Below are positions 1 through 8,194 of a DNA stretch of 64,000 nt, one piece after another; position 1 is the stretch's first letter; every line of letters starts with the position of its first letter. The position numbers were made by a program, and so were the translations under genes. The notes under the pieces are model-generated. The model had not been told where the DNA came from, made no database searches, and saw nothing but the letters and a program-made list of their open reading frames with translations. The stretch comes from VXNE01 sp965203615 (lineage in GTDB: Bacteria; Pseudomonadota; Gammaproteobacteria; Pseudomonadales; Azotimanducaceae). Where the stretch lies: assembly GCA_965203615.1 (NCBI GenBank), contig OZ241900.1:868001-932000 (forward strand), read 5' to 3'.

Positions 1-24
1 CTGGGGAGTCTTCGGCAAGGCCAA

Positions 25-996
25 TCAGTACCAGCGGGCCTTGTCGACGATGTTGCCCAGCGGCTCGCCCGCAACGAATCGCCGCGCGTTGTCCCGGAGC
101 AGCGCATAGCGGCGCTCGGTGATGTCGGCGGCGCCCCCCGTCGCCACGTGCGGAGTGATGAGCACGTTGTTCATGCGCCAGAGCGGGTGGTCGGCCGGGA
201 GCGGCTCGATCTCGAACACGTCGAGGCCCGCGCCGGCGATTTCGCCTTCGCCGAGCGCCGCGGTCAAATCGTCCAGCTTGCAGGTCATGCCGCGGCCGAT
301 GTTGATGAAGTACGCCGACGACTTCATGCGTCGAAAACGGTCGGCGTTCCACATGAACTCCGACTCCGGGGTGTGCGGGGCGGTCGTGACGACAAAGTCC
401 GCAGAACCCAAGAGGTCGTCCAGCTCCTCGGGCGGGTGAATCTCCGCGGGGCACGAATGTTCGGGACGCGGATCGATGCCGACAACCTTCGCTCCAAACG
501 CCGCACATAGCCTCGCGGTCTCGGCCCCGATGCCACCCACGCCGTTGATGAGCACCGTCGATCCCGGCAAGCTGACGTAACCATGTCTGCGGGCCGATGA
601 ATCCCACCTGGCTTCCCGCTGTGTCGCCATCCAGTACGGCAGACCGCGCGACAGCGCCAGCATGAACATCAGGATGTGGTGGGAGATGTGGTCCGAGTAG
701 ATGCCGCGCGCATTGGTCACGGTCACGGGATGGTCGATCAGTTCGCGGTAATAGTAGCCGGCGAAGGGCGCGGCGAAGGGACTCTGCAGCCATCGCAGCT
801 TCTTCGCTGCCGGGAGCATCTCCGGAGACACCCAGCCGTAGACGGCTTCCGCACTGGCCAAGGCTTCCCGAGCCGCCGCGTCATCCTCCGCGACGACAAC
901 ATCGAGCCCGGGAACATCGCCCCGCAAACGCCGCGCCCAGGCTCGCAGCCCGTCATCGATGGGCGGCGTCATCACCAACACGGATTCGTTCGTCAT
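25..996 (-). CDS. D-2-hydroxyacid dehydrogenase family protein
   Basis: This is an NAD(P)-dependent oxidoreductase of the D-isomer-specific 2-hydroxyacid dehydrogenase family, expected to interconvert a 2-keto and a 2-hydroxy acid in the cytoplasm. The Rossmann fold shows a glycine-rich NAD motif (LINGVGGIGAETA). The family's catalytic set is visible as INIGRG (Arg region), FEIEPLP (Glu) and TPHVATG (His). I start at the ATG ending at 996 because AGGGGG sits just upstream; the open frame extends 45 nt further but lacks a ribosome binding site. The product is 323 residues, normal for the family. The substrate cannot be told. It reads away from the tandem repeat array that lies directly upstream. 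Confidence 0.88.
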   Translation of the reverse strand: MTNESVLVMTPPIDDGLRAWARRLRGDVPGLDVVVAEDDAAAREALASAEAVYGWVSPEMLPAAKKLRWLQSPFAAPFAGYYYRELIDHPVTVTNARGIYSDHISHHILMFMLALSRGLPYWMATQREARWDSSARRHGYVSLPGSTVLINGVGGIGAETARLCAAFGAKVVGIDPRPEHSCPAEIHPPEELDDLLGSADFVVTTAPHTPESEFMWNADRFRRMKSSAYFINIGRGMTCKLDDLTAALGEGEIAGAGLDVFEIEPLPADHPLWRMNNVLITPHVATGGAADITERRYALLRDNARRFVAGEPLGNIVDKARWY

Positions 997-1050
997 CGTC
1001 ACCCCCTGCCGTTCGCCCCCTATCTTTGCGCGTTTTGCCACGCTTGGCCA

Positions 1051-1433
1051 TGCCGGCTCTCGGGATGGGTGTCCCGGCTGATTGTGTGTGTCCTGAAACC
1101 GGTGGTGCGGTGGTGACCCTGATTGTGTGTGTCCCGAAACCGGTGTGCGGTGGTGATCCTGATTGTGTGTGTCCCGAAACCGGCGGCGTCCCGAAACCGG
1201 CGTGCGGTGGTGACCCTGATTGTGTGTGTCCCGAAACCGGTGTGCGGTGGTGATCCTGATTGTGTGTGTCCCGAAACCGGCGGCGTGCCGGCTCTCGGGA
1301 TGGGTGTCCCGGCTGATTGTGTGTGTCCTGAAACCGGTGGTGCGGTGGTGACCCTGACTGTGTGTGTCCCGAAACCGGTGTGCGGTGGTGATCCTGATTG
1401 TGTGTGTCCCGAAACCGGCGGCGTGTGTCCTTG
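1051..1433. repeat. Minisatellite-like tandem repeat array with a 235-bp higher-order duplication
   Basis: The gap of about 540 bases between the dehydrogenase and the ThuA-like gene is mostly a repeat array. The core GATTGTGTGTGTCCCGAAAC (then CGG) recurs eight times. It is separated by variable GC-rich pieces, so the period is about 39-40 bp with some longer units. A block beginning TGCCGGCTCTCGGGATGGGT occurs at 1051 and again at 1286, giving a second-order period of 235 bp. Units differ by a few substitutions. Frames stay open across it only because it is repetitive; I do not call a gene. There are no spacers, so it is not a CRISPR array. Role unknown. Confidence 0.9.
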
Positions 1434-1537
1434 TTTCGGCGGGTACCCCGTCGCGGTGGCGCGGGCGAGTGGCCGTTGGTTTAATGCGGCGAGGGGGCGC
1501 GGTTGCGCGAGCACCCTGGCGAACGGGAGACTTCGAT

Positions 1538-2338
1538 ATGGCGAAACGCGTGCACCTTGTTACCGGCGGCTATCCCCCCGGCTCCAGTGCCGGGCACGAC
1601 ATGGACTACGCGCGCCTGCGGCTTCTCGGGTTCCTGGCGGAGCACGAAGACATAGCGACCACCGTCGCCGGGGATTTCGGCGATCTCGACAAGTGGCTGG
1701 CCGATACGCGCCTGCTTGTCACCTATGTCGCCGGGCCGTACCCCGATACGAAACAACTCGGCACATTGAACGAATGGCTCGAGGGCGGAGGACGCTGGTT
1801 CGCGCTGCACGGTACCAGCGGGGGCCGCGCCGCGCGCATCGAGGGATCCTCGCAGCGCCAGATGGTGCGGGAGGCGCATCACGAGACGCTCGGCTGCTTC
1901 TTCCTGAATCATCCGCCGGTTCGCCGATTCGAGGTGGCGGTGCACGACCCGCATCCCCTGACCAAGGGTCTGCCCCAGACTTTCGAGACCGAGGACGAGC
2001 TGTACATGGTCGAACCCATCGGCGATGCCGAAATCCTGCTGACAACGGAATTGCCGCGGGACCCGTCCCCGCCCGGGTTCGGCTTCCACTACGACGCCGA
2101 CACGTCGCTTTTGCCCGACGGCAAGACCCGCGTCCTTGGCTACGTGAAACCGGCCGGGGACGGTGCGGTGGCTTACGTGGCCCTCGGGCATTGCCACTCG
2201 CCGAGATCGAATTCGCAGCCTTTCGTGGACGAGTCCGTGGCCAGCAACGGCAAGACTCCGAGCCACTTTCGTGGCAGTTGGGACAACGCCGCCTTCGAGA
2301 CGCTGTTGCGGAACGCGATCGCCTGGGGCACCGCCTGA
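1538..2338 (+). CDS. ThuA-like domain protein
   Basis: This 266-residue protein has a ThuA-like (glutamine amidotransferase-like fold) domain, a family often linked to carbohydrate utilisation but without a firmly assigned reaction. Recognisable pieces are the ALHGTSGGR stretch after strand three and the NHPPVRRFEVAVHDPHPLTK to DELYM stretch, both typical of ThuA proteins. A GHCHSP segment lies near the C-terminus. The start at 1538 is chosen because GGGAGA lies about 9 nt upstream, although the frame is open further back through the repeat array. No signal peptide is visible. It stands alone between the repeat array and a separate dispersed repeat. Confidence 0.82.
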   Translation: MAKRVHLVTGGYPPGSSAGHDMDYARLRLLGFLAEHEDIATTVAGDFGDLDKWLADTRLLVTYVAGPYPDTKQLGTLNEWLEGGGRWFALHGTSGGRAARIEGSSQRQMVREAHHETLGCFFLNHPPVRRFEVAVHDPHPLTKGLPQTFETEDELYMVEPIGDAEILLTTELPRDPSPPGFGFHYDADTSLLPDGKTRVLGYVKPAGDGAVAYVALGHCHSPRSNSQPFVDESVASNGKTPSHFRGSWDNAAFETLLRNAIAWGTA

Positions 2339-2389
2339 AAGGCCCCGACCCGGCAGTATCCAATGGGCCCCGAGCCCGGCCCGCAACTT

Positions 2390-2477
2390 GCGTGGAAGTA
2401 CGCCTCCAGCGTCGGGGGAAATGCCGACACTTCCTTACGCGTCAGCGGTTGGGGAAGCTCCCCCGGCTGAGGGCTCC
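2390..2477. repeat. Dispersed repeat family 2, copy A
   Basis: This stretch of about 88 bp, between the ThuA-like gene and the MFS gene, is closely related by eye to 33747-33834, over 31 kb away. Shared blocks are GGAAGTACGCCTC, ACGCGTCAGCG and CCCCGGCTGAGGGCTCC. Here it is intergenic and out of frame with both neighbours. In the distant copy it is read as the C-terminus of a protein. Confidence 0.8.
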
Positions 2478-2503
2478 AAGCGGCGGCCCGCCGCAATGCG
2501 CGC

Positions 2504-3844
2504 ATGACTGAAGCCGAGGAAAGCTCGCGCCGAGCGACCTTCTATCCGCGGGGGATGTTCTCCTCCCTGCTCCTTGCCGACTATCGGTTCGTCTGGCTCT
2601 CCAACCTGTCGGCTTCCTTCGCCATGCAGATGGAGATGGTGGCCCGCGGCTGGCTCATCTACGACATGACCAGTTCACCCCTGGCCCTGACCTGGGTGAT
2701 GCTGTCATCCATGCTGCCGGCGATCCTGTTCTCACTGGTCGGCGGCGTGATCGCCGACCGCATGGGCAAGAAGAAAATCATCATGGCCGCGCAGATGTTG
2801 AGCACCGCCGCCATGTTCGTGCTGGCGACCATCGTCTACCAGGGGCACGTCACGTTCTGGCATTTCATCTGGTTCGGCCTGTTCAACGGCACGGTCATGT
2901 CCCTCAGCATGCCCGCCCGGTCGTCGATCATTCCGGAAATCGTGGGTCGCCGCTACGTGGTCAACGCCATGGCGCTGCAGACTTCCACTTTCAACCTGTC
3001 GCGCATCCTCGGACCGACGCTGGCCGGCGCATTGATTGCCGCGTTCGCCGCAGGCGATACCACATCCACGACCGGGGTCGGCATCGTGTACTACGTTATC
3101 GGCGGTCTCCACGCCACGTCCATCATCGCCACGTCGATGATGCGCTACAGGCGCAATCCCGGCCGACAGCGCGATACCAGCGTGTTGACCGATGTGGGGG
3201 ATGGATTTCGATACATGAAGCGGCAACGCCTCGTGCTGGGGCTACTCATCATGGGCCTGGGCCCGATGACGTTCGGATTCTCTTCGCACATGCTGCTTCC
3301 CGCCTTCAATGCGGACGCGATCGGAGGCGGCCCCCAGGATCTCGGCCTTATCCTGACGGCCATGGGCGCCGGCGCGCTGGTGGGTTCCCTGACGCTCGCC
3401 CGACTCGGCGACATCAGCAGGAAGGGCCGGGTGATGTTCGCGGCGGCCTACTTCTGGGCGGTGGCCCTGGCGGCTTTCGCCCTGTCGAGCACGACGTTCT
3501 GGGCGATGTTCCTGGGACTGTTCACGGGTCTGTTCGGCTCGATCATGGGCTCGCTCAACATGAGCATCGTGCAGCTCGCCGTCCGTCCGGAATTACGCGG
3601 CCGAGTCATGTCGATCAGCATGATGACGCACGCCTTGACGCCGCTCGGGGTCATACCCATCAGCGCAGCGGCGGAATTCCTCGGCATCGAGATCGGTCTG
3701 CTCATCAGCGCCACCCTGTTGGCTGCGACCACTGCGCTTCTGGGCAAGGCCTATCCGGAACTGCAGCAGATCGACAAGGGGCACGGCCCGGCGATGCTCA
3801 GGCGGACTCGCCCGGAGAAGAGGCCTGAAGTTGATGCGGGTTAG
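2504..3844 (+). CDS. MFS transporter
   Basis: This is a 446-residue major facilitator superfamily permease of the EntS/MFS_3-like exporter type, in the inner membrane. About twelve hydrophobic segments can be followed. The cytoplasmic loop after helix 2 reads VIADRMGKKKI, an MFS loop 2-3 signature (G-x3-D-R-x-G-[RK]-[RK]), and the symmetrical region in the second half has LARLGDISRKGR. The N-terminal segment FYPRGMFSSLLLADYRFVWL is typical of this group. The substrate is unknown. Its stop codon overlaps the ppc stop by 4 nt on the other strand, so the two genes are convergent. An alternative start is Met at 2552. No clear Shine-Dalgarno is seen for either. Confidence 0.88.
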   Translation: MTEAEESSRRATFYPRGMFSSLLLADYRFVWLSNLSASFAMQMEMVARGWLIYDMTSSPLALTWVMLSSMLPAILFSLVGGVIADRMGKKKIIMAAQMLSTAAMFVLATIVYQGHVTFWHFIWFGLFNGTVMSLSMPARSSIIPEIVGRRYVVNAMALQTSTFNLSRILGPTLAGALIAAFAAGDTTSTTGVGIVYYVIGGLHATSIIATSMMRYRRNPGRQRDTSVLTDVGDGFRYMKRQRLVLGLLIMGLGPMTFGFSSHMLLPAFNADAIGGGPQDLGLILTAMGAGALVGSLTLARLGDISRKGRVMFAAAYFWAVALAAFALSSTTFWAMFLGLFTGLFGSIMGSLNMSIVQLAVRPELRGRVMSISMMTHALTPLGVIPISAAAEFLGIEIGLLISATLLAATTALLGKAYPELQQIDKGHGPAMLRRTRPEKRPEVDAG

Positions 3845-6438
3845 CCGGTGTGGCGCAGGCCGCTCGCAATTCCCGCCATGGTGATCTTCAGCGCCTCCGC
3901 GACCTGCTCGTCGTAGTTCTCCCGCAGGCGACCGATCAGCTCCGCCTGCAGCAGGTGCAGCGGGTCGAGGTAGGTGTTCCGGACGCGAATCGAGTCTTGC
4001 GCCATGGGATTGTGTGCGAGCAACTCGTCCCGGCTGCGGAGTGCGAGCAGGTTCTCCTTCACCCCGGCCGCCCTGTCGCGAACGGCCTCGTGCGTGGCGC
4101 GGTGCGCCTTGGGCGTCAGGCGCTCGGCGTAGAAGTCGACGAGCGCGAGATCGGTCTTCGCCAGCAGCGCCTCGAGCCCATCCATCTGCATGCGGAAGAA
4201 CGGCCATTGCATCAGGGCCCGGAACCGGTCATCGGACGCATCCTCCCGCAGCGCGGCGAGGACCGCGTCGGTGCCGAGCCACATGGGAAGCATCAACCGC
4301 ACCTGGGTCCAGGCGAAGACCCAGGGAATCGAATTCATGCCGCCTATGCCGGCAACAGTCGAACCGTCAGCCGGGTCGCTGCCAAGCGCCAGGGTCTCGA
4401 GTTCTTCCTGGGGCGTGATCTCGCAGAAATAGTCGACGAAGTCCGACTGGTCGACAAGCGCCCGGTAGCTCGAACGTGCGCGGTCCGCCAACTCGGTCAT
4501 GGTTGCGCGCAGTTCCGCTGTCGGCACCGGCGGCGGGTCGAGAGTCGCCTCGATCGTGCCGATGAGGTAGCGCATCACCGTTTCCCGGGCGAGCGCCGGA
4601 TCGCCGAGCTTGGAACGGATGGTCTCGCCCGGCTCGGCAACCCTTAGCCGCCCGCCCACCGTATTCGGCGGCTGCGCGAGGATCGCGGGCTGGGCCGCGA
4701 CCCGCCCCCGTCCGATGGCGCCGCCGCGCCCGTGGAACAGCGAAAGCCGGATTCCCCGGGTTTCCGCCACTTCGGCCAATCGCTCCTTCACCTGGTACAG
4801 CGCCCAGGATGCCGCCATCATGCCGGCGTCCTTGGCGGAGTCCGAATAGCCGATCATGACCTGCTGTTCGCCGCCGGCGTACTCCGCATACCATGGGATC
4901 GAGTGCAACGTATCGATCGCTTCGGCGGCGCAATCGACGTCGTCCAGCGTCTCGAACAGGGGCACCACCGGCAGGTTCGCCCGCAATCCGCTCTCTCTCA
5001 GGAGGAGAACCACGGCCAGGACATCACTCGGAGATCTCGCCCTGGAAACGATGTACGCCGAGACGCCGTCGCCGTCCTGTTCGGCGATCACCCGACAGGT
5101 TTCGAGCACTTCCCGCGACTCGGCGCTCACCGGCCAATCCGCCGGGAACAGCGGGCGCCGGCCCTTGAGCTCATCGAGGAGGAACTCGAGGCGCGCGTCT
5201 TCGCTCCAGTCCGCGTAGCCGCCGCACCGCTCATCCGCTCCCAGATACCTGGTGACTTCATCCAGCACCGCGGTGTGGCGGTCCGCGCTCTGGCGCACGT
5301 CGAGGTCCACCAGCGTGACGCCGAAGGCCTTGACCCGGCGCAGCGTGTCCTTGAGCGGTCCGTCGGCGATGATCTCCATGCCGACATCGCGCAGCGACGC
5401 GTCGCAAAGCGCCAGGGGTTCGTACAGGTCCGCCGTTGCGTGGTAGACACCGGGCGGCGGCGCGGGGTCCAGCGTTTCCGCCCAGGCGCGCGTCGCCAGC
5501 AGACGCTCGCGAACGGTGCGCAGCAGTGCCCGGTAGGGTTCCGGATCTTCGCCGACGCGCTTGCGCAGCGGACCGTTGCATTCCGCCATGGACAGGTCGG
5601 TCTGCAGCGTTTCTATGTCCCGCAGGTACAGGTCGGCCGCCATCCAGCGCGCCAGCATCAGCACCTCGCGCGTCACCCGCGCGTCGACCTCCGGATTGCC
5701 GTCGTGATCGCCTCCCATCGACGACGCGACAGCCACCGGGGCGGCATAGGGAGGCAACGGCGGCAGATTGCGCCGCACCAGGGCCTCGTCGATGTCCCGG
5801 AGGCAGGCCGGCAACGCGTCCCAGAGGGAATTCTCGACCACCGCGAAACCCCACCTGGCATCGTCCTGCGGCTCCGGCTGGCGGTTGCGGATGTCCTCGG
5901 TGTGCCACGCCTCGGCGATCAACCGCTCCAGGCGCGCCACGCTCGGCTGCGCCTCTTTCAACTCCGCGCCGATGGCGTCGTATTTCAGCATCAGCGTGCG
6001 GCGGAGCACTTCCGTCGGGTGCGGTGTGAGCACCAGTTCGACGCGCATGTCGGCAATCGCATCGACGGCGCGCTCGGGGGAAAGACGATCGAACAACTGC
6101 GCCCACGCCGAGTCCGCATCCTCCTCGAGACTCTGGACCTGGTAGTCCTGTTCAGCGATGTTGGCAAGGTTGAGAAACTGGTTGAAGGCCGCCGCGACGT
6201 CCGTGACCTCGTAGCTCGGTATTTCCGCGAGGTAGCGATACAGGTCCGTCCACGCGCCCTCGTTTCGGGCCGACTTCGCCAGCGCGCGTATCGTCTCGAT
6301 GCGGCCGAGAAAGTCGCGGCCCCGATCACGCTCGATCACTTGGCCGAGGAGCCGGCCAAGCAGCCGCACCGTGTCCCAGAATCCCGGTGCCGCGGGATAC
6401 TCGGGCGGCCTTTCGATCTGCGGTTCAGGCATGGACAT
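3841..6438 (-). CDS. ppc: Phosphoenolpyruvate carboxylase
   Basis: This enzyme carboxylates PEP with bicarbonate to oxaloacetate and replenishes the TCA cycle. The protein is 865 residues, close to the usual length of about 880. Conserved sites are TPHPTE (catalytic His about 140), GYSDSAKDAG (about 528-537), FHGRGGAIGRG (about 568-578) and the terminal GIASGLRHTG, matching the family's conserved C-terminal ...NTG end. TPHPTE replaces the more common TAHPT(Q/E), a mild deviation. Two Met codons lie near the start (6438 and 6432). It is convergent with, and overlaps by 4 nt, the MFS gene. Confidence 0.97.
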   Translation of the reverse strand: MSMPEPQIERPPEYPAAPGFWDTVRLLGRLLGQVIERDRGRDFLGRIETIRALAKSARNEGAWTDLYRYLAEIPSYEVTDVAAAFNQFLNLANIAEQDYQVQSLEEDADSAWAQLFDRLSPERAVDAIADMRVELVLTPHPTEVLRRTLMLKYDAIGAELKEAQPSVARLERLIAEAWHTEDIRNRQPEPQDDARWGFAVVENSLWDALPACLRDIDEALVRRNLPPLPPYAAPVAVASSMGGDHDGNPEVDARVTREVLMLARWMAADLYLRDIETLQTDLSMAECNGPLRKRVGEDPEPYRALLRTVRERLLATRAWAETLDPAPPPGVYHATADLYEPLALCDASLRDVGMEIIADGPLKDTLRRVKAFGVTLVDLDVRQSADRHTAVLDEVTRYLGADERCGGYADWSEDARLEFLLDELKGRRPLFPADWPVSAESREVLETCRVIAEQDGDGVSAYIVSRARSPSDVLAVVLLLRESGLRANLPVVPLFETLDDVDCAAEAIDTLHSIPWYAEYAGGEQQVMIGYSDSAKDAGMMAASWALYQVKERLAEVAETRGIRLSLFHGRGGAIGRGRVAAQPAILAQPPNTVGGRLRVAEPGETIRSKLGDPALARETVMRYLIGTIEATLDPPPVPTAELRATMTELADRARSSYRALVDQSDFVDYFCEITPQEELETLALGSDPADGSTVAGIGGMNSIPWVFAWTQVRLMLPMWLGTDAVLAALREDASDDRFRALMQWPFFRMQMDGLEALLAKTDLALVDFYAERLTPKAHRATHEAVRDRAAGVKENLLALRSRDELLAHNPMAQDSIRVRNTYLDPLHLLQAELIGRLRENYDEQVAEALKITMAGIASGLRHTG

Positions 6439-6517
6439 CGGCGACTCTCTTGTTGTTCGCGTCGAAATCTTCGAATCGGCGATCCGACATCATCGCTCCC
6501 AGGCTCACACCCGGACA

Positions 6518-8194
6518 TTATCCCCGCGCGGTGAGGATTGGTGAACTACTCGCGACGAGCGGGGCCGGGCCACAGGCGAAGCCGAAGGCTGCGGCCGTGG
6601 GGCACTCGCATGGAACAAACGCCCCCCGGGAGCGCCAGCGACCGGGGGCGCTTGGTCCATGCGCGACGAGCGGGGCCGGGCCACAGGCGAAGCCGAAGGC
6701 TGCGGCCGTGGGGCACTCGCATGGAACAAACGCCCCCCCGGGAGCGCCAGCGACCGGGGGCGCTTGGTCCATGCGCGACGAGCGGGGCCGGGCCACAGGC
6801 GAAGCCGAAGGCTGCGGCTGTGGGGCACTGACGCGATCGGGAGAGGACTCCCATCCACCTCCCAGCGCCTGGTAAAGCGCCACCGTCGCATTCAGGCGCG
6901 CCAACTTGTTGCCGAGGTAGGCGTTGCGGGCGGAGAACAGGGCGTTCTGCGACAGCAGCACCGTCTGGTAGTCGGCCACGCCCTCGCTGTAGCGCAGTTC
7001 CGCGATGCGGAACGACTCCTCGGCACGGCGGCGATCCTCAAGCGCCACGGCCTCCTGGGAGTTGAGCAGCGCGATGCTCTTCAGCCGAACCTCGATGTCG
7101 TTGAAGGCCGACAGGACCGACTTGCGGTACGCGGCCAGGCTCGACTCCATGGAAAGCTGCGCCCGGCGCACGTTCCGCGAACGCCGCCCGTCGTCCACCA
7201 GGGTCTGCGCCAGGTTTGCGGCCGTGGCAAGAAAGGCATCCGGCGCGTCGAGCAGGGAACCGAGTGAGTCGCTCGCGACGTTGCCCGACGCAGTCAGGGT
7301 GATGTCCGGCAGGAATGCCGTCCGGGCGAGGCGCACGTTGGCATGGGCCGCGCGCAGGTTGGCTTCCGCCTGCACGATGTCCGGCCGCCTGGCGAGCAGT
7401 TCGGCGGGGAGCCCCGGCTGCACCCGGGGAACCCGGATGCCCTCGAGCGTCTGCGCCGAGATGTCGAAGCCCTGCACCGAACGCCCGAGCAGGAGCGCCA
7501 GGGACGCGCGCGCGGCGAACTCCTCCTGGACGAGGTCCTTCACTGCATTGCGCTGTCTCTCGACGGCGATGGACTGCTGCAGGGCATCGATGGGGGTGAT
7601 GGTTCCGGCGTCTACCCGCGCCTGCACGATGCGGGCGATCTGTTGCGCGTTCTCGAGGTTCTGCTGCGCGGCGACGATGAGATCCCGATTGATCAGGACG
7701 CGAAAGTATGCCGAGGCGGCGGTGCCCAGGATATTCAGCGCCGCGTCCGCGGCCAGGGCGGCGTCGGCATCGTAGCGCGCAAGGGCCGCGTCGTAGCGCG
7801 CCGGCTTGCTCAGGATCCCGGCATAGGCGAGCGTGCCGCCAAGCGACGCCGAGGTGTTCGTGGAGTCCGACCGGCTGTCCGTCCCGACACTCGCCTGCGC
7901 CGTCAAGGCGGGCATGGGCATCAGTTCGAGCCCCGCTTCGCGCAGGGTCAACTGCGCCGCTTCCAGGTTGCGCGCGACAGTGCCCAAGTCGAGGTTCGCC
8001 GTCTTGACCCCGGCGATGATGGCGGAGAGTTCGTCGGCGGCGAACTGCGTCCACCACCCTTCCTGCGGCGGTACCCCGTCGTCCGGCGCGCTGTCCCAGG
8101 CGACGGGAACGTCCGACCCGGGCAGCCCCGGCATTTCGACGGCGGCGCACCCGGCGAGGAGTGCCGCGGCAAGCAAACAGGCGAACCTAATCAT
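6518..8194 (-). CDS. Outer membrane efflux lipoprotein (NodT/TolC family)
   Basis: This is the outer membrane channel of a tripartite efflux pump. The N-terminus is a lipoprotein signal with lipobox LLAGC, followed by the two TolC-family repeats, rich in coiled-coil heptads (for example near the RYDAALARYDADAALAADAA stretch). A normal family member would end shortly after ALYQALGGGW, at about residue 450. Here the frame runs on about 100 residues through the tandem palindromic repeat, giving a Pro/Ala-rich tail (SAPQPQPSASPVARPRSS and similar). The start ATG overlaps the macB stop by 8 nt, so it is the last gene of the adaptor-ABC-channel operon. The core assignment is secure; whether the tail is made and tolerated is unknown. 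Confidence 0.92.
   Translation of the reverse strand: MIRFACLLAAALLAGCAAVEMPGLPGSDVPVAWDSAPDDGVPPQEGWWTQFAADELSAIIAGVKTANLDLGTVARNLEAAQLTLREAGLELMPMPALTAQASVGTDSRSDSTNTSASLGGTLAYAGILSKPARYDAALARYDADAALAADAALNILGTAASAYFRVLINRDLIVAAQQNLENAQQIARIVQARVDAGTITPIDALQQSIAVERQRNAVKDLVQEEFAARASLALLLGRSVQGFDISAQTLEGIRVPRVQPGLPAELLARRPDIVQAEANLRAAHANVRLARTAFLPDITLTASGNVASDSLGSLLDAPDAFLATAANLAQTLVDDGRRSRNVRRAQLSMESSLAAYRKSVLSAFNDIEVRLKSIALLNSQEAVALEDRRRAEESFRIAELRYSEGVADYQTVLLSQNALFSARNAYLGNKLARLNATVALYQALGGGWESSPDRVSAPQPQPSASPVARPRSSRMDQAPPVAGAPGGAFVPCECPTAAAFGFACGPAPLVAHGPSAPGRWRSRGAFVPCECPTAAAFGFACGPAPLVASSSPILTARG
6551..6831. repeat. Composite palindromic repeat family 1, locus 1 (two full units plus a partial)
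   Basis: The unit begins GCGACGAGCGGGGCCGGGCC at 6552, 6663 and 6775, so the period is 111 then 112 bp. The 1-nt difference is an extra C in a C-run. The first module contains nested palindromes: GCCACAG pairs with CTGTGG, and inside it AGCC-GAA-GGCT. A second module carries CCCCCGG-gag-CGC-ca-GCG-acc-GGGGG. Related copies lie at 33901-34052 and 63396-63660. The array is inside the 3' end of the outer membrane factor gene on the minus strand and is translated as its last ~100 residues. Confidence 0.92.

Noticed and set aside
1051..1433. CRISPR array
   Set aside because: The repeated core is regular, but there are no unique spacers of constant length and no cas genes in the window.
1123..2511. 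A plus-strand open frame across the tandem repeats and the ThuA-like gene
   Set aside because: It is open only because the repeat lacks stops in that frame, and it overlaps the ThuA-like gene in another frame with no conserved features.
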